64,000 nt of DNA from Sphingopyxis sp. H050 (GCF_001468265.1 NZ_LNRZ01000002.1:496001-560000); one strand, 5' to 3'; positions 25,774-34,417 are shown, numbered from the stretch's first letter. The notes: generated from the sequence alone by a model not told the origin. Program-made: numbers and translations.

Positions 25774-26445
25774 TTACGATAATGTTTTCGCCGGGCGCGA
25801 GGCCCACCAGACGCCGAGCATCGCAAAGGCTGCGCCGAGCATCGTCCCGCCGGCGATATCGCTGGCCCAATGAACGCCAAGCATGATGCGCGAGAACGCG
25901 TTGAGAACGATCACCGCGAGAGCCAGCGCCCAGGCGAAGGGCCGCCAGCGCGGCGGCGCCAGCCAGGCGAGCAGCAGATAGACGACCGCGGCGCTCGTCG
26001 CGTGGCCGCTGGGATAGGAAAAGCTCGTCTGATGGTCGAGATGCTCGATCAGATCGGGCCGCGCACGGCCGAAGCCCAGCTTGATCAGGCTCGATGCAAG
26101 GTTCGAGAGCAAGGACGCACCGCCCAGCGCCACGGCGCAGCGTGGGCCGCACCAGCGCCACACGACGCCGCAGAGCAGGATGACGATAATCCAGCGCGGC
26201 GTCCCGCCGCCGATCCAGCTGACGGCCTGCATGAAGGCGATGACCGCGGGGCTGCTCGTGCCGACATGCAGCACCAGCCCGGTCGAGATGCTGAGGTCCA
26301 TCGTCTGCGTCCACCCCGCGACGACTGCGAAGCCGAGCAGGACGACACCGACGAACAATAGGGCGGCGGCGATGAGGAAGCGCGCGGATTTGGTGATGGG
26401 CCTGTTCCTCAAGTCAGAGAAACTCGCACAAAGCCACAAGGCCAC
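25774..26445 (-). CDS. PAP2-family membrane phosphatase
   Basis: Integral membrane lipid phosphatase of up to 223 aa. The three-part phosphatase signature is complete: KLGFGRARPD (Kx6RP), YPSGHATS (PSGH) and SRIMLGVHWASD (SRx5Hx3D). Several transmembrane helices surround it. Start is uncertain: the longest frame begins at GTG 26445, inside the left arm of an inverted repeat, and codes for MALWLCASFSD from repeat sequence; TTG 26412 would avoid this. Likely acts on phosphatidic acid or undecaprenyl/isoprenyl pyrophosphates. Confidence 0.87.
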   Translation of the reverse strand: MALWLCASFSDLRNRPITKSARFLIAAALLFVGVVLLGFAVVAGWTQTMDLSISTGLVLHVGTSSPAVIAFMQAVSWIGGGTPRWIIVILLCGVVWRWCGPRCAVALGGASLLSNLASSLIKLGFGRARPDLIEHLDHQTSFSYPSGHATSAAVVYLLLAWLAPPRWRPFAWALALAVIVLNAFSRIMLGVHWASDIAGGTMLGAAFAMLGVWWASRPAKTLS

Positions 26446-26583
26446 AAAGGATCTCTAAACCCGTTCGCCCTGAGCTTGTCGAAGGGCCGTCCTTTCTTCG
26501 GCGGTGAAAGAAGAACGGTGCTTCGACAAGCTCAGCACGAACGGCAATGGGGGTCTCTTTGTAGCTTCGTGGCTTCGTGCGGG
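26423..26583. repeat. Nested inverted-repeat element between pap2 and lpdA
   Basis: Outer arms 26423-26449 (CGCACAAAGCCACAAGG...) and 26557-26583 are inverted relative to each other and belong to the same family as the ends of the GxxExxY element at 3542-4020. Inside lies a second inverted pair, 26461-26494 and 26511-26544, with core CTGAGCTTGTCGAAG, which recurs at 45640-45727 and 58065-58152. No gene is contained. It looks like one repeat inserted into another. Confidence 0.7.
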
Positions 26584-26589
26584 TCAAAA

Positions 26590-27987
26590 TCAGATATGCA
26601 AAGGCCGTCCGAATGCCGCGAGCACACCCTCATGCATCGTTTCACTCAGCGTCGGGTGCGGGAAGACGGTGCCTATGAAATCATCCTCGACCAGCTCGGC
26701 GGTCTTGCCGATCGTATAGCCCTGAATGAGCTCGGTCACCTCGGCGCCGATCATGTGCGCGCCGAGCAGTTCGCCGGTCTTGGCGTCGAACACCGTCTTG
26801 GTGAAGCCTTCGGATTCGCCGAGCGCAATCGCCTTGCCGTTGCCGATGAAGGGGAAGGTGCCGGCCTTGACCTCGTAACCGAGTTCCTTCGCCTTCGCCT
26901 CGGTCAGTCCGACGCTGGCAATCTGCGGGCGGCAATAGGTGCAGCCCGGGATGTTGCGCGGGTCCATCGCGTGCGGGTGATTGCCCGCGATCGCCTCGAC
27001 CGAAATCACCGATTCGTGCATCGCCTTGTGCGCGAGCCACGGCGGCGCGGTGACGTCCCCGATCGCCCAGATGCCGGGGACATTGGTGCGGCACATCGCG
27101 TCGGTGTCGATATGGCCCTTGGTCGTCTTCACGCCGAGCGCTTCGAGGCCGATATTCTCGGTGTTCGGGACGATGCCGATCGCGACGATCGCGTGGCTGA
27201 ATTCGGCGCTTTCGACCTTGCCGTCCTTGCCCTTGATCTTCGCCGACACGCCGGTTGCAGTGGCTTTCAGTTCCTCGACCCCGGCGCCGGTGTAGATCGT
27301 CATGCCCTGCTTCTTGAGCTGCTTTTCGAGGAAAGCCGAAACGTCGGCATCCTCGACGGGCACGAGCCGGTCGAGCATTTCGACGACGGTCACGTCGCAG
27401 CCCATATCGCTGTAGAAGCTCGCAAATTCGATCCCGATTGCGCCCGATCCGATGACGAGCAATTTCTTTGGCATTTCGGGTGGGACGAGCGCGTGGCGAT
27501 AGGTCCAGATGCGCTTGCCGTCGGCGGGCGCGAACGGCAGGTCGCGGGCGCGGGCGCCGGTCGCGACGATGATGTTCTTGGCGGATAGGGTCTCGCTGCC
27601 CTTCTCACCCTTCACTTCCAGCTTGCCCGGCGCGGTGAGCTTGCCCTCGCCCATATGGACGGTGATCTTGTGCTTCTTCATCAGGAAGGCGACGCCCTGA
27701 CTGAGCTGCTTCGCAACGCCGCGGCTGCGTTTTACGACGGCGTCGATGTCGGCGCTGATCTGCTGTGCGATCAGGCCGTAGTCGCCGGCATGCTGCATAT
27801 AATGATAGATTTCGGCCGAGCGCAGCAGCGCCTTGGTCGGGATGCAGCCCCAGTTGAGGCAGATGCCGCCGAGATTCTCGCGCTCGACGATCGCGGTTTT
27901 CAGGCCCAATTGGGCCGCACGGATCGCCGCGACATAGCCGCCGGGGCCCGAGCCGAGGACGATGAGGTCGTAATTGGTGTCGGCCAA
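26590..27987 (-). CDS. lpdA: Dihydrolipoyl dehydrogenase (E3)
   Basis: Flavoprotein that reoxidises dihydrolipoamide with NAD+ in 2-oxoacid dehydrogenase complexes. The 465-aa product has the FAD motif LIVLGSGPGGYVAAIRAAQL, the redox-active disulfide GGICLNWGCIPTKALLRS, the NAD motif LLVIGSGAIGIEFASFY, and the C-terminal HPHPTLSETMHE (written FPHPTLSETMHE here) with the catalytic His-Glu. It starts with TTG 27987, preceded by AAAGGA. Downstream of the E2 gene and a small membrane protein gene, it forms a partial pyruvate dehydrogenase cluster; the E1 genes are not in the window. Confidence 0.95.
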   Translation of the reverse strand: MADTNYDLIVLGSGPGGYVAAIRAAQLGLKTAIVERENLGGICLNWGCIPTKALLRSAEIYHYMQHAGDYGLIAQQISADIDAVVKRSRGVAKQLSQGVAFLMKKHKITVHMGEGKLTAPGKLEVKGEKGSETLSAKNIIVATGARARDLPFAPADGKRIWTYRHALVPPEMPKKLLVIGSGAIGIEFASFYSDMGCDVTVVEMLDRLVPVEDADVSAFLEKQLKKQGMTIYTGAGVEELKATATGVSAKIKGKDGKVESAEFSHAIVAIGIVPNTENIGLEALGVKTTKGHIDTDAMCRTNVPGIWAIGDVTAPPWLAHKAMHESVISVEAIAGNHPHAMDPRNIPGCTYCRPQIASVGLTEAKAKELGYEVKAGTFPFIGNGKAIALGESEGFTKTVFDAKTGELLGAHMIGAEVTELIQGYTIGKTAELVEDDFIGTVFPHPTLSETMHEGVLAAFGRPLHI

Positions 27988-28014
27988 GCGACTATTCCTT
28001 TCCGCGAAACATGG

Positions 28015-28320
28015 TCATTGAAATGTTGCCCAGGCGCCAAATGCCAAGGCCGGGGCAAGCCAGAGGCGAGCGAATAGGATCGACAGCGAGCCGGCTTCGC
28101 CCTTCCGGAGGCGAAGGCCCAGCCATGCCGCGATGATAGCCCAGCAACCGATAGCCACGATCCAGGGTCTCGATTCCGCCCAGTCGGGCTCGGTCAGCAT
28201 CTGCGGCGTAATCACCATCAGCGCCACCAAGGTGCCCGCGCCAAAAAAGGCGAGCACCAAGCCGAGCGCCGATTGACGCGACCCGAGATAGTCGGGCAGC
28301 GCCGGATCGCTCTCCGTCAT
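28015..28320 (-). CDS. Small membrane protein between pdhC and lpdA
   Basis: The 101-aa product starts [19 protein letters not shown] and has three hydrophobic segments: LGLVLAFFGAGTLVALMVI, WIVAIGCWAIIAAWLGL and ILFARLWLAPALAFGAW. Its ATG shares one base with the E2 stop (TAATG), and the lpdA start lies 27 nt beyond its own stop. It is easily missed because the same frame continues open upstream through the E2 gene. I know no function; the tight coupling suggests co-expression with the pyruvate dehydrogenase subunits. Confidence 0.75.
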   Translation of the reverse strand: MTESDPALPDYLGSRQSALGLVLAFFGAGTLVALMVITPQMLTEPDWAESRPWIVAIGCWAIIAAWLGLRLRKGEAGSLSILFARLWLAPALAFGAWATFQ

Positions 28321-29654
28321 TACGCCACCAGCCCCAGCGGGCTTTCCACCAGTTCCTTGAAGGTCTTCATCAGCAGCGCGCCGTCGGCGCCGTCGATCGC
28401 GCGGTGGTCGAAGCTGCCGGTCGCCGACATGACGGTCGCGATCGCCAGCGCATCGTCGACCACATAGGGGCGCTTCTCGCCCGCGCCGATCGCCATGATC
28501 ATCGCTTGCGGCGGATTGATCACCGCGGTGAACTGCTTGATCCCCATCATGCCCATGTTCGAGATCGAGGCGGTGCCGCCCTGATATTCGCTGGGCTGGA
28601 GCTTGCCTTCCTTCGCCTTCGCCGCGAGTTCGGCCATTTCGGTCGAGATTTTCGACATCGACTTGCCGCCGGCATCGACGATGATCGGGGTGATCAGGCC
28701 GCCGGGGATGCTGACCGCGACCGAGATGTCGGCGCGCTTGTAAAAACGCATCACGTCGCCCCCGAAGCTGACGTTGCACGACGGCACGCGCTCGAGCGCG
28801 ACCGCGAGCGCCTTGATCAGCATGTCGTTGACGCTGAGCTTGACGCCGCGGCCTTCGAGGCTGGCGTTGAGCTCCCCGCGCAGCTTCAGCAGCGCGTCGA
28901 GGCGGATATCGACGGTCAGGTAGATGTGCGGCGATTCCTGCATCGACTGGCTGAGGCGGCGCGCGATGGTCTTGCGCATGCCGCTGAGCTTTTCATCCTC
29001 GTGCGGGATGCCGAAATCGGGGATCGGGCCGGCCGCAACGGGTGCCGGTGCGGCGGCAGGGGCGGCGGCGGGCGCCGCGGCGGCAGGCGCTGCTGTCGCG
29101 GCAGGAGCGGCCGTGCCAGCCGGGGCGCCTTCCAGGTCGTCCTTGACGATGCGGCCGCCGGGGCCGGTGCCCTTGATCGTCGAGAGATCGATCCCCCTTT
29201 CGGCGGCGAGGCGCTTGGCGAGCGGGCTGGCCTTGATGCGGTCGCCCGATGCGACGGGCGCAGCCTTCTCCGTCGCCCCCGCGAAGGCGGGGGCCGCTGG
29301 AGTTGGTGCACTATTGCTAGCGGCCCCCGCCTTCGCGGGGGCGACGTCTTTAGTTTCAACGGGAGCAGGCGAAATCGCCGCGGGTGCAGCCTTCGCACTC
29401 GATGCATCCTCACCCTCGCCCGCGATCACCGCGATGACGGTGCCGACCTTGACCCCATCGGTGCCTTCGGGGACGAGAATCTGGCGGACGACGCCCTCGT
29501 CGATCGCTTCGAACTCCATCGTCGCCTTGTCGGTCTCGATCTCGGCGAGCAGGTCGCCCGATTTGACCGCGTCCCCCTCTTTCACCAGCCATTTGGCGAG
29601 CGTACCCTCCTCCATCGTCGGCGAAAGGGCGGGCATTTTGAGTTCGATCGGCAT
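28320..29654 (-). CDS. pdhC: Pyruvate dehydrogenase E2, dihydrolipoamide acetyltransferase
   Basis: Core of the pyruvate dehydrogenase complex, moving acetyl groups from E1 to CoA. The 444-aa product from ATG 29654 has an N-terminal lipoyl domain ([17 protein letters not shown]; lipoylated Lys in ETDKATMEF, residue 43). Then comes an Ala/Pro linker, the subunit-binding domain [17 protein letters not shown]...[12 protein letters not shown], a second Ala/Pro linker, and the catalytic domain ending [16 protein letters not shown]. The first linker contains an in-frame copy of a genomic palindrome (29272-29345). A frame extension to 29804 is not family-like. Confidence 0.95.
   Translation of the reverse strand: MPIELKMPALSPTMEEGTLAKWLVKEGDAVKSGDLLAEIETDKATMEFEAIDEGVVRQILVPEGTDGVKVGTVIAVIAGEGEDASSAKAAPAAISPAPVETKDVAPAKAGAASNSAPTPAAPAFAGATEKAAPVASGDRIKASPLAKRLAAERGIDLSTIKGTGPGGRIVKDDLEGAPAGTAAPAATAAPAAAAPAAAPAAAPAPVAAGPIPDFGIPHEDEKLSGMRKTIARRLSQSMQESPHIYLTVDIRLDALLKLRGELNASLEGRGVKLSVNDMLIKALAVALERVPSCNVSFGGDVMRFYKRADISVAVSIPGGLITPIIVDAGGKSMSKISTEMAELAAKAKEGKLQPSEYQGGTASISNMGMMGIKQFTAVINPPQAMIMAIGAGEKRPYVVDDALAIATVMSATGSFDHRAIDGADGALLMKTFKELVESPLGLVA
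29272..29345. repeat. Palindromic repeat inserted in frame in pdhC
   Basis: The arms 29272-29298 and 29319-29345 are an exact 27-bp inverted repeat (core CCCCCGCGAAGGCGGGGG) around a 20-nt loop. The architecture matches the intergenic repeat at 31848-31925 (CCCGCGAA-GCGGG arms, similar spacing). Here it encodes the E2 linker residues AP-AKAGA ... [10 protein letters not shown], so the reading frame passes through it. Confidence 0.85.
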
Positions 29655-29827
29655 CGTCGCTATTTTCCCTCGATCTTTATAGGCGCGAGTCTTGCAGGCG
29701 GTGCCTGCCGCTACGGATTGTTCCTCGCCATAAGACTTGCTCGGGTCAAGGTCCAGCGGGGCAACTTGCCTTTCATACGAATGTGACGCACTCTCCACGC
29801 ACAAAAAGCATAGCAGGGGTCGGGGCG

Positions 29828-30283
29828 ATGCGGACGTATCTGGTGGTGATCGACGACAGCCCCGAGGCGAGTCTGGCGCTGCGTTTCGCGGCGCGGCGCG
29901 CGGCGCGGACGGGCGGCGGGGTTGCGGTGCTCGCGATCATCGCGCCACAGGATTTTGTCGCCTTCGGCGGCGTCCAGGCGACGATCGAGGCCGAAGCGCG
30001 CGAACATGCCGAACACCTGATCGCCGCCGCCGCCGACGCCGTGCAGCAGGACGCGGGGATCACTGCGCAGACGTGGATCCGGTCGGGCAAGCCGGTCGAG
30101 GTCGTACGCGAGGCGATCGGCGAGAATGACGAGATTGCGGCGCTGGTGCTGGCCACGGCGGCAAGCGGCGCGCCGGGGCCGCTGGTCGCGCATTTCACCG
30201 GACAGGACGCGGGAATCCTCCCCTGCCCGGTGATGATCGTGCCGGGCGGGATCGATATCGCCCGGCTCGATGCGCTGAGCTAG
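29828..30283 (+). CDS. Universal stress protein family
   Basis: UspA-fold protein of 151 aa from ATG 29828 ([20 protein letters not shown]). The long frame from 29783 adds a non-conserved leader. [20 protein letters not shown] and VMIVPGG fit the family. The usual ATP-binding G-2x-G-9x-G(S/T) stretch is degenerate ([17 protein letters not shown]), suggesting a non-ATP-binding member. It is divergent from pdhC. Its stop TAG is built from the TA and first G of the inserted element that follows. Confidence 0.82.
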   Translation: MRTYLVVIDDSPEASLALRFAARRAARTGGGVAVLAIIAPQDFVAFGGVQATIEAEAREHAEHLIAAAADAVQQDAGITAQTWIRSGKPVEVVREAIGENDEIAALVLATAASGAPGPLVAHFTGQDAGILPCPVMIVPGGIDIARLDALS

Positions 30284-30548
30284 GGTCAGGACCCACTAAT
30301 TACGCGATCGAGGCGTCGAAATGGCGAAGATATTGGGTTCGGGCGGGCGCAGCGGGTAGCATCGCTACCCGCAAGGCCGCACGGACCCAAGATCGAAGCC
30401 ATTTCGGCGTCCCTGCGGGATTTGGCCAATTTTGTCCATGGCCGCGTCGGCGAGCCTAGGAATATGCCTATATGCCTGCGTCTCGCCTCCTAGCCCTGAA
30501 CAAAATTGGCTCAAACCTCGATCGCGTAATTAGTAGGTCCTGACCCTA
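30281..30548. mobile_element. TA-flanked 264-bp inverted-repeat element (MITE-like)
   Basis: The terminal arms 30283-30313 and 30516-30546 match at 30 of 31 positions, start GGGTCAGGACC, and are flanked by TA on both sides, as expected for a TA target duplication (IS630/Tc1-type insertions). Internal pairing forms two arms. One is 30314-30338 with 30385-30409, capped by the perfect stem GCGGGTAGC/GCTACCCGC. The other is about 30423-30435 with 30500-30511, enclosing GGCGAG/CTCGCC. No gene is inside. The end bases create the TAG stops of both flanking convergent genes. Confidence 0.78.
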
Positions 30549-30938
30549 GGCAGCCGCCGCGCGCGGCAGGGCGGCCGCGCCCTTTGCTTCCAGAAGGGCC
30601 AGATCGAGGACAAGGAGCGCCTGCACCGCGACGACCGCGATGCCGAGCCAGCTCATCTGCCCGGCAAAGACCGCAAGCACCGCGAAACTGGCGACGACCC
30701 ACCCAAGATTGCCGACCGCGATCAGGTTGGCGAGCCCCTTGCTCGGCGGCTTCTGGTTCGCGACGAACAGCATGAGCGCCGCCGACGGCAGCCCGATCCA
30801 GCCCGCGACGGTCACGACGCCCGAGGGGAGGCCGAGAAGCGCGGCGACCGTCGCGGTGGCGAACACGCACAGCAGGAACAGCGCCCCGCACGTGATCGCA
30901 TCGATGATGAGAATATTCTTGAGGTTGAAATAGGTCAT
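30546..30938 (-). CDS. Four-helix small membrane protein of unknown function
   Basis: The 130-aa product from ATG 30938 (MTYFNLKNILIIDAITCGAL) is preceded by AGGAGA. Four hydrophobic helices span nearly the whole length (ITCGALFLLCVFATATVAAL, VVTVAGWIGLPSAALMLFV, NLIAVGNLGWVVASFAVLAV, WLGIAVVAVQALLVLDLALL). It is divergent from an XRE regulator at 31056, suggesting it is that regulator's target. Its TAG stop is formed by the end of the TA-flanked element. Family not recognised. Confidence 0.72.
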   Translation of the reverse strand: MTYFNLKNILIIDAITCGALFLLCVFATATVAALLGLPSGVVTVAGWIGLPSAALMLFVANQKPPSKGLANLIAVGNLGWVVASFAVLAVFAGQMSWLGIAVVAVQALLVLDLALLEAKGAAALPRAAAA

Positions 30939-31055
30939 GGCGGTTCTCCTTTCGACCCCAGCCAAATGGAACCCGAATTGAATGGCGTCGATTACGCGCG
31001 AGGTAATGGAAATCGGAAAGGCGCTGGGCTAGCGGGACTGGCGAAGGAGATGGTC

Positions 31056-31838
31056 ATGCAAGTCGCACCGCTTGGCGAACAGCTTCGCGAATGGCGCACG
31101 CGCCGCCGAATGAGCCAGATGGACCTGGCGCTCGACACCGAAATGTCGACGCGGCACCTGAGCTTCATCGAAACCGGGCGGTCGAAGCCGAGCGCCGCGA
31201 TGCTGCAACGGATCGCCGACTGCCTGGAGGTGCCGCACCGCGCGCGCAACGCGCTGCTGCTCGCGGCGGGCTATGCGCCCGACTATGCCGAGCGCCCGCT
31301 CGACAGCCCCGAGATGGCGGGGATGAAGACGATCGTCGAACATGTGTTGAAGGGGCATGAGCCGTACCCCGCGCTAGCGGTCGACCGGCACTGGAACATG
31401 GTCTCGGCGAACGATGCGATCGCGATCCTGATCGAGCAGGTGGCGCCTGCGCTGCTAGCGCCGCCGGCAAATGTGCTGCGCATCGCGCTGCATCCCGACG
31501 GGCTCGCGCCGCAGATCGTCAACCATGCGATGTGGCGCGCGCATATCCTGCACCGGCTCGACCTGCAGGTCGAGGCAAGCGCCGATGCGCAGCTCGCCGC
31601 GCTGCGCGAGGAGATTGCGGGCTATCCAGCCCAGGCGAACGACAATGATGTCGGCGCGGTCAGCAGCATCGCGGTGCCGCTGGTGCTCGACACGGTCGCG
31701 GGGCGGATCAGCTTCGTGTCGACGGTGACGATCTTCGGCACGCCGGTGGATATTACCTTGTCGGAGCTGGCGATCGAAGCCTTCTTTCCGGCGGATGCGG
31801 AGAGTGCGGCGTTGCTCGCGCGGTTGCCAGCCAAATAG
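31056..31838 (+). CDS. XRE-family regulator with MmyB-like ligand-binding domain
   Basis: DNA-binding regulator of 260 aa from ATG 31056, chosen for the AAGGAG six bases upstream. The helix-turn-helix spans about residues 8-65 (WRTRRRMSQMDLALDTEM, HLSFIETGRSKPS). The C-terminal domain has the MmyB-type pattern YPALAVDRHWNMVSANDA and PANVLRIALHPDGLAPQIVN. Such proteins often control a divergent gene, here the four-helix membrane protein. The ligand is unknown, possibly a fatty acid as proposed for some members. Confidence 0.88.
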   Translation: MQVAPLGEQLREWRTRRRMSQMDLALDTEMSTRHLSFIETGRSKPSAAMLQRIADCLEVPHRARNALLLAAGYAPDYAERPLDSPEMAGMKTIVEHVLKGHEPYPALAVDRHWNMVSANDAIAILIEQVAPALLAPPANVLRIALHPDGLAPQIVNHAMWRAHILHRLDLQVEASADAQLAALREEIAGYPAQANDNDVGAVSSIAVPLVLDTVAGRISFVSTVTIFGTPVDITLSELAIEAFFPADAESAALLARLPAK

Positions 31839-31847
31839 CCAAACATT

Positions 31848-31925
31848 GTCATTCCCGCGAAAGCGGGAACCCAGTTTGCAAAGGCCGTCCGCCCAACTCC
31901 GGGTTCCCGCTTCGCGGGAATGACG
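31848..31925. repeat. Palindromic intergenic repeat
   Basis: Inverted arms GTCATTCCCGCGAAAGCGGG (from 31848) and CCCGCTTCGCGGGAATGAC (to 31925) flank a short spacer containing TTTGCAAAGGCCGTCCG. It lies between the XRE gene and the convergent rnr, where its stem-loop could terminate either transcript. It is related to the palindrome inside pdhC. Confidence 0.75.
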
Positions 31926-31935
31926 AATAAGGGCG

Positions 31936-34245
31936 TTAGCGCTTTCGCCCCTGATGGCGGATATTGCCCGGCCGCCCGCGTTTGCCGACCATATGCTTGC
32001 CGGCCTTATCCTTGCCCTTCACCCCGTCACGGCGCGGCGGGCGGTTGCGGAAGCCACCCTCGGGCGCGTCCGGGAGCTCGAAGCGCAATGCGCCACTGAT
32101 CGGATTGGCCTCGATCAAGCGCAGATCGAGCCGCTGGCCGATCGAATAGCTCACCCGGCCATGCTCGCTGTCGAGCGTCCGCGCCGCCTCGTCATAGAAA
32201 AAGCGCTCGCTGCCCAGCGTTGAGACCGGCACCAGCCCGTCGCCGCCGAGCCCGTCGACGGTCGCGAAAAAGCCGAACGGCTGCACGCCGGTGATCCGCG
32301 CGGGCACGATCTCACCCGTCTTCGTCGCGAGATAGGCCGCGACATAACGGTCGATCGTCTCGCGCTCGGCCTCCATCGCGCGGCGCTCGAGCGCGCTGAT
32401 CGCTTCGCCGATGCGCGACAGGCCTTTGCGGTCGGCTTCGCCCAGTCCCGTCCGCTCGGGCAAACCCTTGGGCTTGCCCGGAACTTCGAGGCGATAGCTG
32501 TCGACGAGCGCGCGGTGGACGATCAGGTCGGCGTAGCGGCGGATCGGCGAGGTGAAATGCGCGTAGGAGCCGAGCGCCAAACCGAAGTGGCCCGAGTTAG
32601 CGGGACCGTAATAGGCCTGCGTCTGGCTGCGCAGGATCGCTTCCATCAGTTGCGGCAGGCGGTCGTCGCCCGAGAAGCCGTCGATCAGCCGGTTGAACAC
32701 CGCGGGCGTGATCACTTGCCCCAGCGCAAAGCTCTGTTCGAAGGTTTCGAGATAGTCCTTCAGGCTGACCAGCTTCTCGCGGCTCGGCGGCTCGTGGATG
32801 CGGTACATCACGGGCGATTTCTTCGCCTCGAGCGCCTTCGCCGCGGCGACGTTCGCCGCGATCATGTAATCCTCGATCAGCCGCATCGAATCGAGCCGCT
32901 CGCGCACGCGGATTTCGGCGATGTTCCCGGCCTCGTCGAGCCGCACCTGCCGCTCCGGCAAATCGAGGTCGAGCGGCGCGCGAGCGGCGCGCGCCTTCGC
33001 GAGTACCGCCCAGCAACCCCAGAGATTCCGGAGCGTGGGTAGCACGTCGGCGTCCCAGCCCTCGTCGGGCGCATCGGCATCATAGGCCGCCTGCGCGCGC
33101 TCATAGGCGATGTTTGCGCGCAGCCGCACCAGCGCCCGCGTGAAACGCCACGACGTCACCTTGCCATGCCTGTCGATCGTCAAATGGCACGCCATCGCCG
33201 CGCGATCCTGTCCGGCTTTCAGCGAGCAGACGCCCGCAGACAAGGTTTCGGGAAGCATCGGCACGACCTGATCGGGGAAATAGACGCTGTTGCCGCGCCG
33301 CCGCGCCTCGCGGTCGAGCGCGCTGTCGGCGCGGACATAGTAGCTGACGTCGGCAATCGCGACGATCGCCTTCCATCCGCCCTTGTTCTTCTCGTCCTCG
33401 TCGGGGATCGCCCAGACGGCATCGTCATGGTCGCGCGCGTCGATCGGGTCGATCGCTACAATCGGCAGGTCGCGCAGATCCTCGCGGCCGTCGGGGGTGA
33501 GCGGAAGTTTGGCCGCGCGTTCGGCCTCGTCCAGTGTTTCGTCGGTGAAGACATGCGGGATTTCATGCCGGGCGATCGCAATCATGCTCAGCGAACGCGG
33601 CGCGAAGGGATCGCCGATGACAGCGATCACGCGCGCCTTGGTCGCCGGGCCGCGACCCGAAAGCTCGGCCCGTACGAGATCGCCGATTTGCGCGTCGCCC
33701 ATCTCGGACACCGCGAAATCGAAGCGCGCGCGTTTGTCGGCAGGACGGAGCCAGGTCATCGGCTTGCCGCCGGGGCCGGTGTCGGTCACCAGCACGCCGA
33801 TAAACGTCTCGCCGCCTGCCTGCAGCTTCTTCATCGGATGCGCGACATGGCCGCTGCCGCGCTCTTCGGTGCGCGACAGGATACGATCGCCGATCCCGAG
33901 CGCGCCTTTGCGGCCCTTTTCCATGACGCGGAGGCGCGGCGCAGGACCGGCGCCTTCCCAGCGGTCGGGCACCGCCCAGACGACATCGCCCTCGACCGCG
34001 GCCACCCGCAGCACGGTAACCTTCGGCAAGCCGCCATGCTTGTGGAAGGCCCGCCCCGGCGCCATGTCGACGAACCCCTCGTCGGTCATGTCCTTGAGCA
34101 GCGCCTTCAGCGCGATCTTGTCGGCGCCGTGCAGCCCGAAGTGCTTGGCAATCTCGCGCTTGCCGACCGCGCCCGGGCTGTCGGCGATGAGGCGCAGGAT
34201 CTGCTCGCGCGAAGGAAGGCCGGGTTGCGGCTTGGGTTTTTTCAT
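31936..34245 (-). CDS. rnr: Ribonuclease R
   Basis: Processive 3'-to-5' exoribonuclease of 769 aa, active on structured RNA. Layout: an N-terminal winged-helix region (REQILRLIADSPGAVGKREI), cold-shock-like domains, the RNB catalytic core with AIDPIDARDHDDAVWAIPDE carrying the metal-binding aspartates, RYADLIVHRALVD, then an S1 domain (ARITGVQPFGFFATVDGLGGDG) and a basic tail ending MVGKRGRPGNIRHQGRKR. Separated from proS by a gene-less repeat element. Confidence 0.95.
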   Translation of the reverse strand: MKKPKPQPGLPSREQILRLIADSPGAVGKREIAKHFGLHGADKIALKALLKDMTDEGFVDMAPGRAFHKHGGLPKVTVLRVAAVEGDVVWAVPDRWEGAGPAPRLRVMEKGRKGALGIGDRILSRTEERGSGHVAHPMKKLQAGGETFIGVLVTDTGPGGKPMTWLRPADKRARFDFAVSEMGDAQIGDLVRAELSGRGPATKARVIAVIGDPFAPRSLSMIAIARHEIPHVFTDETLDEAERAAKLPLTPDGREDLRDLPIVAIDPIDARDHDDAVWAIPDEDEKNKGGWKAIVAIADVSYYVRADSALDREARRRGNSVYFPDQVVPMLPETLSAGVCSLKAGQDRAAMACHLTIDRHGKVTSWRFTRALVRLRANIAYERAQAAYDADAPDEGWDADVLPTLRNLWGCWAVLAKARAARAPLDLDLPERQVRLDEAGNIAEIRVRERLDSMRLIEDYMIAANVAAAKALEAKKSPVMYRIHEPPSREKLVSLKDYLETFEQSFALGQVITPAVFNRLIDGFSGDDRLPQLMEAILRSQTQAYYGPANSGHFGLALGSYAHFTSPIRRYADLIVHRALVDSYRLEVPGKPKGLPERTGLGEADRKGLSRIGEAISALERRAMEAERETIDRYVAAYLATKTGEIVPARITGVQPFGFFATVDGLGGDGLVPVSTLGSERFFYDEAARTLDSEHGRVSYSIGQRLDLRLIEANPISGALRFELPDAPEGGFRNRPPRRDGVKGKDKAGKHMVGKRGRPGNIRHQGRKR

Positions 34246-34263
34246 CGCGCGATGCTTAGAGGA

Positions 34264-34412
34264 TTCACGCGAAGACGCGAAGACGCGAAGACGATGGTTG
34301 GGGCTGCGAGGCCCAATTCTCCATCAGGCGATGCGGAGAAACGCGGCGCCAAATAGGTAACGCCGCTTTGCGGCAACCACGCCCTCTTCGCGCCTTCGCG
34401 TCTTTGCGCGAA
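34264..34412. repeat. Gene-less inverted-repeat element between rnr and proS
   Basis: Arms 34264-34292 (CGCGAAGACGCGAAGACGCG core) and 34384-34412 are inverted copies matching at about 25 of 29 positions. They belong to the same family as the ends of the GxxExxY element. The interior of about 90 bp has no plausible gene. Confidence 0.7.
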
Positions 34413-34417
34413 CAAAA

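Noticed and set aside
31874..31881. TTTGCAAA box near the XRE gene as another PccR site
   Set aside because: It lies inside a palindromic repeat between convergent gene ends, not in a promoter.
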